From Veillonella sp. VA139 (GTDB lineage Bacteria; Bacillota; Negativicutes; Veillonellales; Veillonellaceae), in NCBI RefSeq assembly GCF_003992005.1, contig NZ_RQVL01000027.1:1-32103 (forward strand): 32,103 nucleotides of DNA, read 5' to 3'. The notes under the pieces are model-generated. The model was not told where the DNA came from and made no database searches. It was given only the letters and a program-made list of their open reading frames with translations. This document shows, one piece after another, positions 25,301 to 32,026 of the stretch; position 1 is the stretch's first letter; each line of letters starts with the position of its first letter. A program made the translations under genes and the position numbers.

Positions 25301-26591
25301 ATTGGGAGCTTTTGTAACCAATGAATACGTGTCTGATGATATGACGAAACAGTTTGATGTGTACGTGGACATGAATGAGGCAAACTTGTCTGTTCTGCCA
25401 TTGATGTTTAAAGAAGTGCAGACTGCTGACGGCGCTATTCATGGTGTTGTTCATGTGACAGGCAATTCGTCGAATATCCTCGCCAATGGCACCGTAGAGC
25501 TCGCTAATGGATCCATGAAATTACAATCGTTGAAAAAGCCAGTGACCCAATTAAAAGGACAGCTATTGTTCCGTGGCAATCATGTAGATATGACAGGGAG
25601 CACCACAATGGGTAAGGGTAATGCAGGCCTATCTGGCAATATTGGTTGGAAGGGGTCTGGCATTACGTCCTACTACGGTGCGTTGCAGATGAAAGGTATC
25701 GAAATTGGTCATGAGTTTTATACAGGTCCATTAGATGGTGAACTGTACATCGTAGACAAACAGGATATGCCGACCTTGGTGGGGGCTATCACATTGCATG
25801 ATGTAGTAGGCTCGATTCCATTGAGCTTTGAAAGCTCAGATACATCCATTCCATTGGGACTAGACTTGACCATTAATGCGAAAGATAATGTACGCCTTTA
25901 TAATCCATTGCTCTACGATATGTTCTTGCAAGGTAAGGTTACATTTGCAGGAACCGTAGGGGAACCAAAGGCGAGTGGTAAGTTATCCGTCAACAAAGGG
26001 TATGTCAAATATTTAAACAATCGCTTTAAAATCACAGAAGGGCAGGCTAAATTTGCCTCAGGCAGTATCATTCCTGAACTCAATGTGCGGAGTATGGCAA
26101 ATGTGAAAAACTATCGTATTTCCCTACAAGCAGAAGGACCAGCTACACAGATGAAACTAAAATTGTCTTCTGAACCTAATTTGTCGGAGCGTCAAATCAT
26201 ATCCCTATTGACCTTTGGTCGCTCTGTGGGTAATACGAGTGGTGTTACAGCAGATGATGCGAATGCGTTACTCACATCTAGCTTACAGTCTTTGGCATTT
26301 GGTTATGTAGAAGATGTGTTGCAAGACACATTAGGATTGGACATGGTTAACTTTACCACTGGATCCTTGGATGGAAAAGACTCTCGTGATTTAAAAGAAA
26401 AAACGAATTTAAATGTAACCATTGGGAAATATGTGGTCCCTGACTTAATGATTACCCTTAGTAGTGGACTCAATAATACTCAATTAGCCTATGGTTTTCA
26501 GTATGATATCAATCGTAGTATTAGTGCTACAGGGTGGATTAATAATGAAAATAAGCGCTACTTAGGAGCACAGTGGCGCTATCGATTCTAA
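22317..26591 (+). CDS. tamB: TamB-family (AsmA-like) inter-membrane bridge protein
   Basis: A 1424-residue protein. An N-terminal signal anchor (about 5-23) is followed by AsmA-like beta-rich repeats (many GxxxxDxxxxL/V strand patterns such as LHVKVGLKEWNLASFDQLP and GWLNTDIHVQGTL) and a C-terminal TamB/DUF490 domain (about 1090-1424) with SSEPNLSERQIISLLTFGRS and the final barrel-like ALGAQWRYRF-type end (here YLGAQWRYRF). TamB-type proteins form a long hydrophobic groove that carries phospholipid across the periplasm. In proteobacteria TamB pairs with the Omp85 protein TamA; none is visible here. CGAGGTGA precedes ATG at 22317, 25 nt after tolC. Length is usual for TamB. Confidence 0.93.
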   Translation: MKRKYWLLGVVLSGCVAGVGFGLQPLSETYVGPYVQEQLHTALNGTVSYSSFHIGWDGSVQMKDLVVDDAKGQHVLTADALTVSIQWLKVLQYPFGQVSPDALLGTITVTSPHVNVVQDEQGQWNVLQLVKERKSDSPSQFSGLLRLEKGSISLFLPQAEPLQLSDVNVTVSGDGGRMLDGVVDAQLGKDHIHSKLQWALDDSGNRSFYVETPHLDIAPIVSRISLPSAVSSMTGELTDMALTVTQRGGFWYGEGGLSFQNVGTTIQDYRLTSGKGTVQIHGDVLFLDGIEANVNEEYLRMNGTVHHVFDEDPTLHVKVGLKEWNLASFDQLPMTGYITADALLTGPVSNVKASADVELRDVAYEGITVNRGKAHLSYGDQVIHIGDVELNVQGGTVRGTSSYHMDTEDFSAQVEARNVSLYGLPVGGLPSVQGTVSGSLTIEGKQGAISNINGSVHGQYIEYQSILVDALDASLSWDGAQLIVPYLNGTWGRGTFTGSGRFGNDTFGINLHGTNIGLEQFNEWSPKPLGGTVSLEANLQGSLENPTGTVMIAGETLSYGTTKFDRAFVKTKLEDKILHILEGDMEYRKSTYNLDGFIQLDGAIDIKGSAKDVRIEDVLPNFTDIPMTGWLNTDIHVQGTLQRLQIEGHLKAWDGSVYGKLFTSIEGTYTYHDGHLHLPRLDISTYGSSIIVDGDIQDKHLDINFVGDAVPIEPFVRDTGLNMVGYVGAEGHLGGTVDAPIFEGKVQSDAMQVKDTTLHDIAGSLYITPQVVHLQGLTFTGSGTSRYEVKGGVQLENPKRLFGYVRVRDGDLHQLLALTNARVPDLNGKLQATIELGGTSDSPRLDVKGTLEHTTIRDEVVGTATVDIGYGGRTINIRTFKLPIKEGLIVGKGKADLDGATDIQLVASKVPVQTVLPLVTQDVKAQGNWNFIINVHGLTKSPKVEFSSEVEQAVINGISLDQLSILGTMEDQVVNIQQGMIKKSDSSIKVRGKLPLGAFVTNEYVSDDMTKQFDVYVDMNEANLSVLPLMFKEVQTADGAIHGVVHVTGNSSNILANGTVELANGSMKLQSLKKPVTQLKGQLLFRGNHVDMTGSTTMGKGNAGLSGNIGWKGSGITSYYGALQMKGIEIGHEFYTGPLDGELYIVDKQDMPTLVGAITLHDVVGSIPLSFESSDTSIPLGLDLTINAKDNVRLYNPLLYDMFLQGKVTFAGTVGEPKASGKLSVNKGYVKYLNNRFKITEGQAKFASGSIIPELNVRSMANVKNYRISLQAEGPATQMKLKLSSEPNLSERQIISLLTFGRSVGNTSGVTADDANALLTSSLQSLAFGYVEDVLQDTLGLDMVNFTTGSLDGKDSRDLKEKTNLNVTIGKYVVPDLMITLSSGLNNTQLAYGFQYDINRSISATGWINNENKRYLGAQWRYRF

Positions 26592-26604
26592 AGGAGGTGA
26601 AAGT

Positions 26605-27240
26605 ATGCTCAATGATTATATTGCCAGCGTGGATACAATTGAATTATTAACCTGGGAAGAAGAACAGAAGCTCTGGAAGGCTTACGAAGAACAAGGAGAC
26701 TTGGAAGCTCGTATGACAATCATTGAGCATTACCAACCTTTAGTATTGAAAGAAGCTAATGTGTATCAATCTTCTAAGGTAGATAGGATGGATTGCATTC
26801 AAGAGGGGACCATAGGGCTCATTGAAGCGGTAGAGAGATATGATTCTAAGAAGGGCGTTGCCTTTTCTCTCTATGCAGTGCATCGTATTCGTGGGCGCAT
26901 CTTGGACTATCTTCGTAAGGAAGGTAAGGAAGGGATTGTACTACAATCGGAAACGGAAGATGGTGAAACTTGGTGGGAGCAATTACCTGCTGAAGGACCA
27001 TCTACAGAAATCGTTTGCGAGGAACGCATGTATGGTGACATGGTCACATCGGCTATGAAACAGTTGCCCTTGGCGGAGCAACACGTAGTGGAAGAAGTCT
27101 ATTACAAGGATCATAGTGTAGCCTCTATTGCAGATACCTTGGAATGCAGCCATAGTTATATCCATCGATTGCGAAGAAAAGGGTTAGTACGCCTTAAAGG
27201 CTTATTGGAAACAGCAAAAGAAACGTGGGATAAAAGTTAA
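26605..27240 (+). CDS. Small sigma-70 family factor lacking region 3
   Basis: A 211-residue sigma factor. Seen: a region 1.2-like start (LLTWEEEQKLWKAYEEQGD, 15-33), region 2 (about 36-105; DCIQEGTIGLIEAVERYD and FSLYAVHRIRGRILDYLRK, covering the core-binding and -10 recognition helices), an acidic ~45-residue linker where region 3 would be, and region 4 (about 150-202; LPLAEQHVVEEVYYKDHSVASI and HTH SHSYIHRLRRKGLVRLK). It is neither a housekeeping sigma nor a typical ECF factor (region 2 is of the group 3 style). AAAGGAGGTG precedes ATG at 26605. It starts 13 nt after tamB, so it is the last gene of the mla operon. No anti-sigma gene is adjacent. Its target promoters are unknown. Confidence 0.88.
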   Translation: MLNDYIASVDTIELLTWEEEQKLWKAYEEQGDLEARMTIIEHYQPLVLKEANVYQSSKVDRMDCIQEGTIGLIEAVERYDSKKGVAFSLYAVHRIRGRILDYLRKEGKEGIVLQSETEDGETWWEQLPAEGPSTEIVCEERMYGDMVTSAMKQLPLAEQHVVEEVYYKDHSVASIADTLECSHSYIHRLRRKGLVRLKGLLETAKETWDKS

Positions 27241-27269
27241 TTTTGGTGAATAGAACCTATCTGACTAGG

Positions 27270-27322
27270 AAGCACTACCTAAGTGTCAACCGATGCGTTG
27301 ATGACAAGGGCAGTGCTTTTGT
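27270..27322 (+). terminator. Terminator closing the mla-tolC-tamB-sigma operon
   Basis: AAGCACT (27270-27276) pairs with AGTGCTT (27312-27318), with inner pairing of TGTCAAC to GTTGATGACA, then TTTTG. The stem is long with internal mismatches. Confidence 0.75.
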
Positions 27323-27349
27323 CTACAAGGATATATCGAAAATATTCCC

Positions 27350-27381
27350 TTGACATAGATAGGGTTTTTGTTTATTATAAT
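27350..27381 (+). promoter_or_regulatory. Promoter of the thrS T-box transcript
   Basis: TTGACA at 27350-27355, then TATTAT at 27373-27378 (17-nt spacer) overlapping TATAAT at 27376-27381 (20-nt spacer). Transcription should start near 27385-27390, placing the whole T-box in the leader. Confidence 0.8.
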
Positions 27382-27387
27382 TATATT

Positions 27388-27637
27388 ATTATATAAGCAA
27401 CAGTAATGCGAAGGACATGACCCTAACCATCTATACTTTCAGAGAAAGATACCTTGGCTGTGAGTATCTAGTGTAGACTTAGATGTTACCACCTTCAAAC
27501 TGGTTCAGTGAAGGCTTAGCTTGTAATTGAATCCGTATGGACCCGTTATCGTCCGTAAGAGTGAGTCCTATGAATAGGGACTAACTAGGGTGGAACCGCG
27601 AGATCTTCGTCCCTTGTGTGGGAGAGGGTCTTTTTTT
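27388..27637 (+). ncRNA. Threonine-specific T-box leader of thrS
   Basis: The T-box sequence AGGGTGGAACCGCG at 27587-27600 pairs with the acceptor end of uncharged tRNA. Stem I closes with GAAGG (27410-27414) and CCTTC (27492-27496); the specifier loop then offers ACC (27488-27490) followed by A, a Thr codon in the standard position. Stem I contains the AGAGAAAGATACC...GGTATCT-like arm around 27440-27472. When tRNA-Thr is uncharged, the antiterminator forms and thrS is expressed; otherwise the terminator at 27604-27637 forms. The Thr specifier agrees with the downstream gene. Confidence 0.93.
27602..27637 (+). terminator. T-box controlled terminator
   Basis: AGATCTTCGTCCC pairs imperfectly with GGGAGAGGGTCT, followed by TTTTTTG. 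Its 5' arm follows directly on the T-box sequence, as expected for mutually exclusive antiterminator and terminator. Confidence 0.85.
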
Positions 27638-27697
27638 GTTGGTAAAAAGTATTGCCATTCCCAATGGCATGTAGTATTAGACCTAGGGAGGTAACCT

Positions 27698-29608
27698 ATG
27701 AGTGAAGTAAATATCATTTTACCTGATGGAAGTTCTAAAGCCTTTGCAGCTGGAACTACATTGGGTGAAGCAGTAAAACAATTATCAAACAGTTTAGCAA
27801 AAAAAGTATTAGCCGCTGATGTAAATGGAGAATTAACAGATCTTCGTGAAGTATTGGTAGAAGGTTCTAAAGTAAGTTTTTTAACATTTGCAGAAGATGG
27901 TGGTAAACATGCATTCCGTCATACTGCATCTCATGTGATGGCGCAAGCAGTAAAACGCTTATGGCCGGATGCACAATTGGCCATTGGACCAGCTATCGAA
28001 AACGGTTTCTACTATGATATCGATATGGAACATAAATTGGTGCCAGAAGACTTACCAAAAATCGAAGCGGAAATGAGCCGCATTGTAAAAGAAAACTTAC
28101 CTATTGAAAAAGTATTGATGGAACGCCAAGAGGCACTAGATTTCTTCGCAGCTAAACATGAAAATTATAAAGTAGAGTTAATCAATGATTTGCCAGAAGA
28201 TGCAGTGATTTCTGCGTATAAACAAGGTGAGTTCACTGACCTTTGCGCTGGTCCACACTTAGCAAGCACTGGTAAAGTGAAAGCTTTCAAATTACAAAGT
28301 ATTGCAGGTGCATACTGGCGTGGCGATGAAAAAAATAAAATGTTGCAACGTATCTATGGTACTGCCTTTGAAAAGAAAGAAGAACTAGAGGAATACTTAC
28401 ACTTGTTAGAAGAAGCAGCCCGTCGCGACCATCGTAAATTGGGTAAAGAGCTTGGCTTATTTGTCATCAAAGAAGAAGGTCCAGGATTCCCATTCTTCTT
28501 GCCAAAAGGTATGGCAGTGCGCAATGCCTTAGAAGATTTCTGGCGTGAAGTACATCATGATTATGATTACGAAGAAGTTCGTACTCCGATTATCTTGAGT
28601 CAACATTTGTGGGAAACATCTGGTCACTGGTTCCATTACCGTGAAAATATGTATACAACACAAATTGATGGAGCAGAATATGCTATTAAACCAATGAACT
28701 GCCCAGGCGGTATCTTGGTATATGCTAACGAAATGCATTCTTACCGTGATTTTCCAATTCGTATGGCAGAACTTGGTTTAGTACACCGCCATGAATTGAG
28801 CGGTGCCTTACATGGTCTATTCCGCGTACGTAGCTTTACACAAGATGATGCCCATGTATTCATGACACCATCTCAAATTAAAGAAGAGTTAATGAGCGTT
28901 ATCGATTTATTCGGACGTATCTACTCTCAATTCGGTTTATCCTATCATGTAGAGTTGAGTACAAAACCAGAAGGTGCTATCGGCGACGATGCAATCTGGG
29001 AATTGGCGACAGAAGCATTGCGTGAAGCAATCGAAGCAAAAGGTATTCCATACCGTATTAACGAAGGTGATGGTGCGTTCTATGGTCCAAAACTTGACTT
29101 CCATATTCGTGACTCCATTGGTCGTACATGGCAATGTGGTACAATTCAATTGGATATGAACTTGCCAGAACGATTCAACTTAGAATACATTGCAGAAGAT
29201 GGCCAAAAACATCGTCCAATCATGATTCATCGTGCTTGCTTCGGTTCTATGGAACGTTTCATCGGTATTCTAATTGAACACTTTGCAGGGGCATTCCCAA
29301 CTTGGATGGCACCAGTACAAGTAAAAATCCTTCCAATCAGTGAAAAACATGTCGAATATGCTGAAAAATTACGCAAAGCATTTAAAGATGCCTATGTGCG
29401 TGTGGAACTAGATGATCGCAGCGAAAAAATCGGTTACAAAATCCGTCAAGCCCAAATGGAAAAAGTATCCTACATGCTTGTTGTGGGTGACAAAGAAGTG
29501 GAAGAAGGAAAAGTGGCTGTTCGTAAACGTGGCGTAGGCGAACAAGGTGCGATGCCTTGGGAAGAATTCTTGGCAAATATCAAACAAGAAATCAAAGATA
29601 GAGCTTAA
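27698..29608 (+). CDS. thrS: Threonyl-tRNA synthetase
   Basis: A 636-residue class II synthetase charging tRNA-Thr, with editing of mischarged serine. Seen: TGS domain (1-62), N2 editing domain with H75-x3-H79 (HTASH) and C183-x3-H187 (CAGPH), the catalytic core with Zn ligands C335 (MNCPGG), H386 (QDDAH) and H511 (MIHRACFGSMERF), motif 2 VHRHELSGALHGLFRVRSF, and the C-terminal anticodon domain (about 535-636). Length and layout are standard. AGGGAGGT precedes ATG at 27698. Controlled by the T-box leader upstream. No clear terminator with a T-run follows. Confidence 0.97.
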   Translation: MSEVNIILPDGSSKAFAAGTTLGEAVKQLSNSLAKKVLAADVNGELTDLREVLVEGSKVSFLTFAEDGGKHAFRHTASHVMAQAVKRLWPDAQLAIGPAIENGFYYDIDMEHKLVPEDLPKIEAEMSRIVKENLPIEKVLMERQEALDFFAAKHENYKVELINDLPEDAVISAYKQGEFTDLCAGPHLASTGKVKAFKLQSIAGAYWRGDEKNKMLQRIYGTAFEKKEELEEYLHLLEEAARRDHRKLGKELGLFVIKEEGPGFPFFLPKGMAVRNALEDFWREVHHDYDYEEVRTPIILSQHLWETSGHWFHYRENMYTTQIDGAEYAIKPMNCPGGILVYANEMHSYRDFPIRMAELGLVHRHELSGALHGLFRVRSFTQDDAHVFMTPSQIKEELMSVIDLFGRIYSQFGLSYHVELSTKPEGAIGDDAIWELATEALREAIEAKGIPYRINEGDGAFYGPKLDFHIRDSIGRTWQCGTIQLDMNLPERFNLEYIAEDGQKHRPIMIHRACFGSMERFIGILIEHFAGAFPTWMAPVQVKILPISEKHVEYAEKLRKAFKDAYVRVELDDRSEKIGYKIRQAQMEKVSYMLVVGDKEVEEGKVAVRKRGVGEQGAMPWEEFLANIKQEIKDRA

Positions 29609-29775
29609 CTATATAAGATTAGCTTGTAATCCGAAATCTGTGAATGAATTGTTGCAACTAGTATTGTGTATACATTGAAAAATATCTTCCCAAGAGGGTA
29701 TGTTTCATCATATAATAGAAAGAGAAAGAAATTGGACCTTCCCATTTCTGTGATTATGAGTCGAGGTGATAGAAC

Positions 29776-29934
29776 ATGATTACATTTGATGATGCAGAAA
29801 AACAAAAGCTAACTCCTGAAGAGTTGAAAGAATTAGAGAAACACAATGATATCAACGAATGGCCTTGCCCATTATCGGAAGATATGAAAAAGCAAATGCA
29901 TGACAGCTTCAAAGTTGTGCCTAAGAAAAAATAA
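29776..29934 (+). CDS. Small acidic/basic protein of unknown function (52 residues)
   Basis: A short frame beginning MITFDDAEKQKLTPEELKEL and ending VVPKKK. ATG at 29776 has GAGGTGAT 5 nt upstream, and the stop (29932-29934) is followed at once by a strong terminator, so it is very likely a real gene. The protein is highly charged, with a probable helix at residues 7-22, a WPCP motif (29-32) with its only Cys, and a lysine-rich tail. It has no signal peptide or membrane segment, so it is cytoplasmic. A TATAAT at 29711-29716 could be its -10. Not recognised; no function assigned. Confidence 0.75.
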   Translation: MITFDDAEKQKLTPEELKELEKHNDINEWPCPLSEDMKKQMHDSFKVVPKKK

Positions 29935-29977
29935 AAAAAGCCGTAGCGAACGATGAAAGTGCTCGCTACGGCTTTTC
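29935..29977. terminator. Bidirectional terminator after the 52-residue gene
   Basis: A perfect 10-bp stem GCCGTAGCGA (29940-29949) / TCGCTACGGC (29963-29972), with an A-run before and TTTTCTAT after. It may also stop transcription coming from the SIMPL-domain gene on the minus strand. Confidence 0.93.
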
Positions 29978-30101
29978 TATATACGAGAAGAAATGCCATA
30001 TAGGACGTCTATATGTCTGTCAGATTATTATTAAAAGCAACCAAACCATTAAGAACGGATGAGTCATATATGTCTAATAACGATTATACAGTTAAGGGAG
30101 A

Positions 30102-30821
30102 TTATTGCAAATAAAATACTACATTTGCTGTTTTGTTAGCAGACATATCCCCATTTTCTACAGGTGTAGAGGTGGACATCTCTACAGATTTTAAGGACAA
30201 CATAGCATATCGTGGATTCACTTCCATGGTGTGAGTACGCGTAGTTCCTAAGTTAATAGATTTTACAGGTCCTACAGTATGACCTAAGGCGCGGGCAATC
30301 ACTTCCGCTTGGTGGCGTGCATCACTAATAGCAGATGTAGATAATTGGTCTTCCATCTCTTGAGAGACATCGGTTTGGAATGTAAGAGAATTAATATCAG
30401 AAGCACCACTAGCAATTGCTGCGTCGATAGCTTTTCCGATAGAGGATGTGTCGTACACCTTTACTACAACAGTGTTGGTTACATGATAACCATTTAACTT
30501 TGAGTTACCATCGATATAATTGTAATTAGGGTTAATAGTGATGTTAGATGTTTGAATATTGTTCTTAGATATGCCTAAATGTTGTAAGGAAGAGATGAGT
30601 TTAGACATAACAGCATCATTTTGTGCTTTGGCAGCCTGTACAGAGGTATTTTCATTAGATACTCCTAAATTAAGTAGTGCATAGGATGGAGCAACTTGGC
30701 GAATGGCTTGGCCTGTGACGGAAATTTCCCCTGGTGGAATATCAGCAGCCATGGCTCCGACTGCAACCGATGTCATGAGTGCGCCGATAGTGAAAGCTTT
30801 CAAAAGAAATGAATGTTTCAT
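30102..30821 (-). CDS. Exported SIMPL-domain (DUF541) protein
   Basis: A 239-residue protein. Residues 1-25 form a signal peptide (LLKAFTIGALMTSVAVGAMA, cleavage AMA before ADIPPG). The mature part matches the SIMPL/DUF541 family: the opening EISVTGQAIRQVAPSYALLNLGV, SNITINPNYNY, ASDINSLTFQTD and DARHQAEVIARALGHTVGPV are its usual features. Family members are periplasmic or outer-membrane associated; some are linked to stress resistance, but the biochemical role is poorly known. ATG at 30821 follows AAAGGAAG. Divergent from the nitroreductase gene; I see no strong minus-strand promoter, only AT-rich sequence. Confidence 0.85.
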   Translation of the reverse strand: MKHSFLLKAFTIGALMTSVAVGAMAADIPPGEISVTGQAIRQVAPSYALLNLGVSNENTSVQAAKAQNDAVMSKLISSLQHLGISKNNIQTSNITINPNYNYIDGNSKLNGYHVTNTVVVKVYDTSSIGKAIDAAIASGASDINSLTFQTDVSQEMEDQLSTSAISDARHQAEVIARALGHTVGPVKSINLGTTRTHTMEVNPRYAMLSLKSVEMSTSTPVENGDMSANKTANVVFYLQ

Positions 30822-30851
30822 AATGTTCTTCCTTTCTAATGTAGGTATATA

Positions 30852-30881
30852 TTGACAAATAAAAATTAAGTACTCTACAAT
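30852..30881 (+). promoter_or_regulatory. Putative promoter of the nitroreductase gene
   Basis: TTGACA at 30852-30857, an 18-nt spacer and TACAAT at 30876-30881. A second candidate -10 (TATACT near 30919) lies closer to the gene. Confidence 0.6.
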
Positions 30882-30966
30882 GATAAGTATGTAGGATAGT
30901 ATATCTTGTATTGCTATTATACTATATAAATATTGTGAATGTACGATGAAAGTTAGGAGAAAAACA

Positions 30967-31707
30967 ATGAACCCTATTGATATTATGTTAGACCATAAAA
31001 GTATTCGTCAATATAAACCGATGCGTGTATCCCCGCAACATTTAAGTATATTGTTAGATGTAGCGAAACGGACTGCTACCAGTATGGGGATGCAAACATT
31101 TAGTATCATCCGTATTGTGAACCTAGACATTAAAGCGGCTATTGCAGAGGTATGTAAACAAGATTATGTAAAAGATATGCCTGAACTGTTTGTATTTGTG
31201 GTAGATGCCTATCGGAATGCACAAATCATGAAAGAAAAAGGATTAGACCTTGATACAGCAAATGATGCAGATCGATTCTTTCAAGGGTGGACTGATGCTT
31301 GCCTAGCGGCACAAAATATGGTGACCGCAGCAGAATTGGCTGGATATGGTACAGTATATTTAGGTAGTGTATTAAATGATGCAGAGAAGATCATTGAAAT
31401 TTTGAAATTACCTGAATTAACATTCCCTGTGGTAGGACTTGGCTTAGGTATGGCAGATCAAAAACCGGCATTAAAGCCGCGTATGCCAAGAGAGGCAAAT
31501 GTATTTGACGATGCGTATAGCACATTTGAAAATTATCATGAACTACTAGAAGACTACGATGAAGAAATGAACCAATATTATGATCTTCGTAGCCCGAATT
31601 ACCCATTGCCAAAATTTACAGATCAAGTAGTAGGGCGATTGAAACTGAAAGATGAAAAACGTAGTGCTTTGGTGCGAATGGCAGAAGCCCAAGGATTTCG
31701 CTTTTAA
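30967..31707 (+). CDS. FMN-dependent nitroreductase family protein (NfsA/NfrA type)
   Basis: A 246-residue flavin oxidoreductase using NAD(P)H to reduce nitro compounds, quinones or flavins. Seen: the N-terminal HKSIRQYKPMRV, the FMN-binding SIRQY arginine region and TSMGMQTFSIIRI, the central WTDACLAAQNMVTAAELAGYGTVYLG split around residues 101-126, VVGLGLGMADQKPALKPRMP, and a C-terminal NfsA/NfrA-type tail with YY and RS. ATG at 30967 is chosen because AGGAG lies 7 nt upstream; the frame is open to an ATG at 30946 without a ribosome binding site. Stands alone and divergent from the SIMPL gene. Physiological substrate unknown. Confidence 0.9.
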   Translation: MNPIDIMLDHKSIRQYKPMRVSPQHLSILLDVAKRTATSMGMQTFSIIRIVNLDIKAAIAEVCKQDYVKDMPELFVFVVDAYRNAQIMKEKGLDLDTANDADRFFQGWTDACLAAQNMVTAAELAGYGTVYLGSVLNDAEKIIEILKLPELTFPVVGLGLGMADQKPALKPRMPREANVFDDAYSTFENYHELLEDYDEEMNQYYDLRSPNYPLPKFTDQVVGRLKLKDEKRSALVRMAEAQGFRF

Positions 31708-31740
31708 TGCTATTCTGTTTTGCTTAAATGCTTGACTGGT

Positions 31741-31817
31741 GAAAGGGAAACGAGCAACATATTCCTTCTCAAGCTATACAGTGGTTATGCTTGTTCAGGA
31801 ACATGTTGCTCGTTTCT
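31741..31817. repeat. 77-nt hairpin-forming repeat, copy 1
   Basis: Arms GAAACGAGCAACATATTCC (31747-31765) and GGAACATGTTGCTCGTTTC (31798-31816) pair at 18 of 19 positions around a 32-nt loop. The unit recurs as a direct repeat at 31904-31980. It begins 34 nt after the nitroreductase stop and has no T-run, so it is not a classic terminator. Confidence 0.8.
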
Positions 31818-31903
31818 GCATCTCGGCATTTAGGTAGAAAGAACGGCGCAAAACGTTCTACGTATGATGGCGCTACAGGGGATTATAGAACGTGTTATAT
31901 TGT
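31818..31903. other. Spacer between the two hairpin repeats, itself containing inverted repeats
   Basis: AGAACG (31840-31845) pairs with CGTTCT (31854-31859), and ACGTTCTA (31853-31860) can instead pair with TAGAACGT (31886-31893), so two alternative hairpins share an arm. No gene is supported; a 63-codon frame across 31791-31982 is only a reading of the repeats. Confidence 0.5.
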
Positions 31904-31980
31904 GCAAGGGGAACGAGCAATATATTGCGACTCGAACTGCTCCTGCGGTAGGTTTGTTCCGGAACGTGTTGCGTGTTTCT
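31904..31980. repeat. 77-nt hairpin-forming repeat, copy 2
   Basis: Direct repeat of 31741-31817, aligned without gaps over 77 nt with about 55 identities. The arms are best conserved (GGAACGTGTTGCGTGTTTCT against GGAACATGTTGCTCGTTTCT) and the loop least. Its own hairpin is imperfect. Confidence 0.7.
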
Positions 31981-32026
31981 AGACTTATATATTTTAGTTC
32001 CATTCAGTGACTCAAAAAAATTGTGA

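Noticed and set aside
31791-31982. 63-codon open frame on the plus strand across the hairpin repeats
   Set aside because: It covers both inverted-repeat units and the spacer, has no ribosome binding site suited to its ATG, and its composition reflects the repeats. I treat it as a by-product of the repeat structure.
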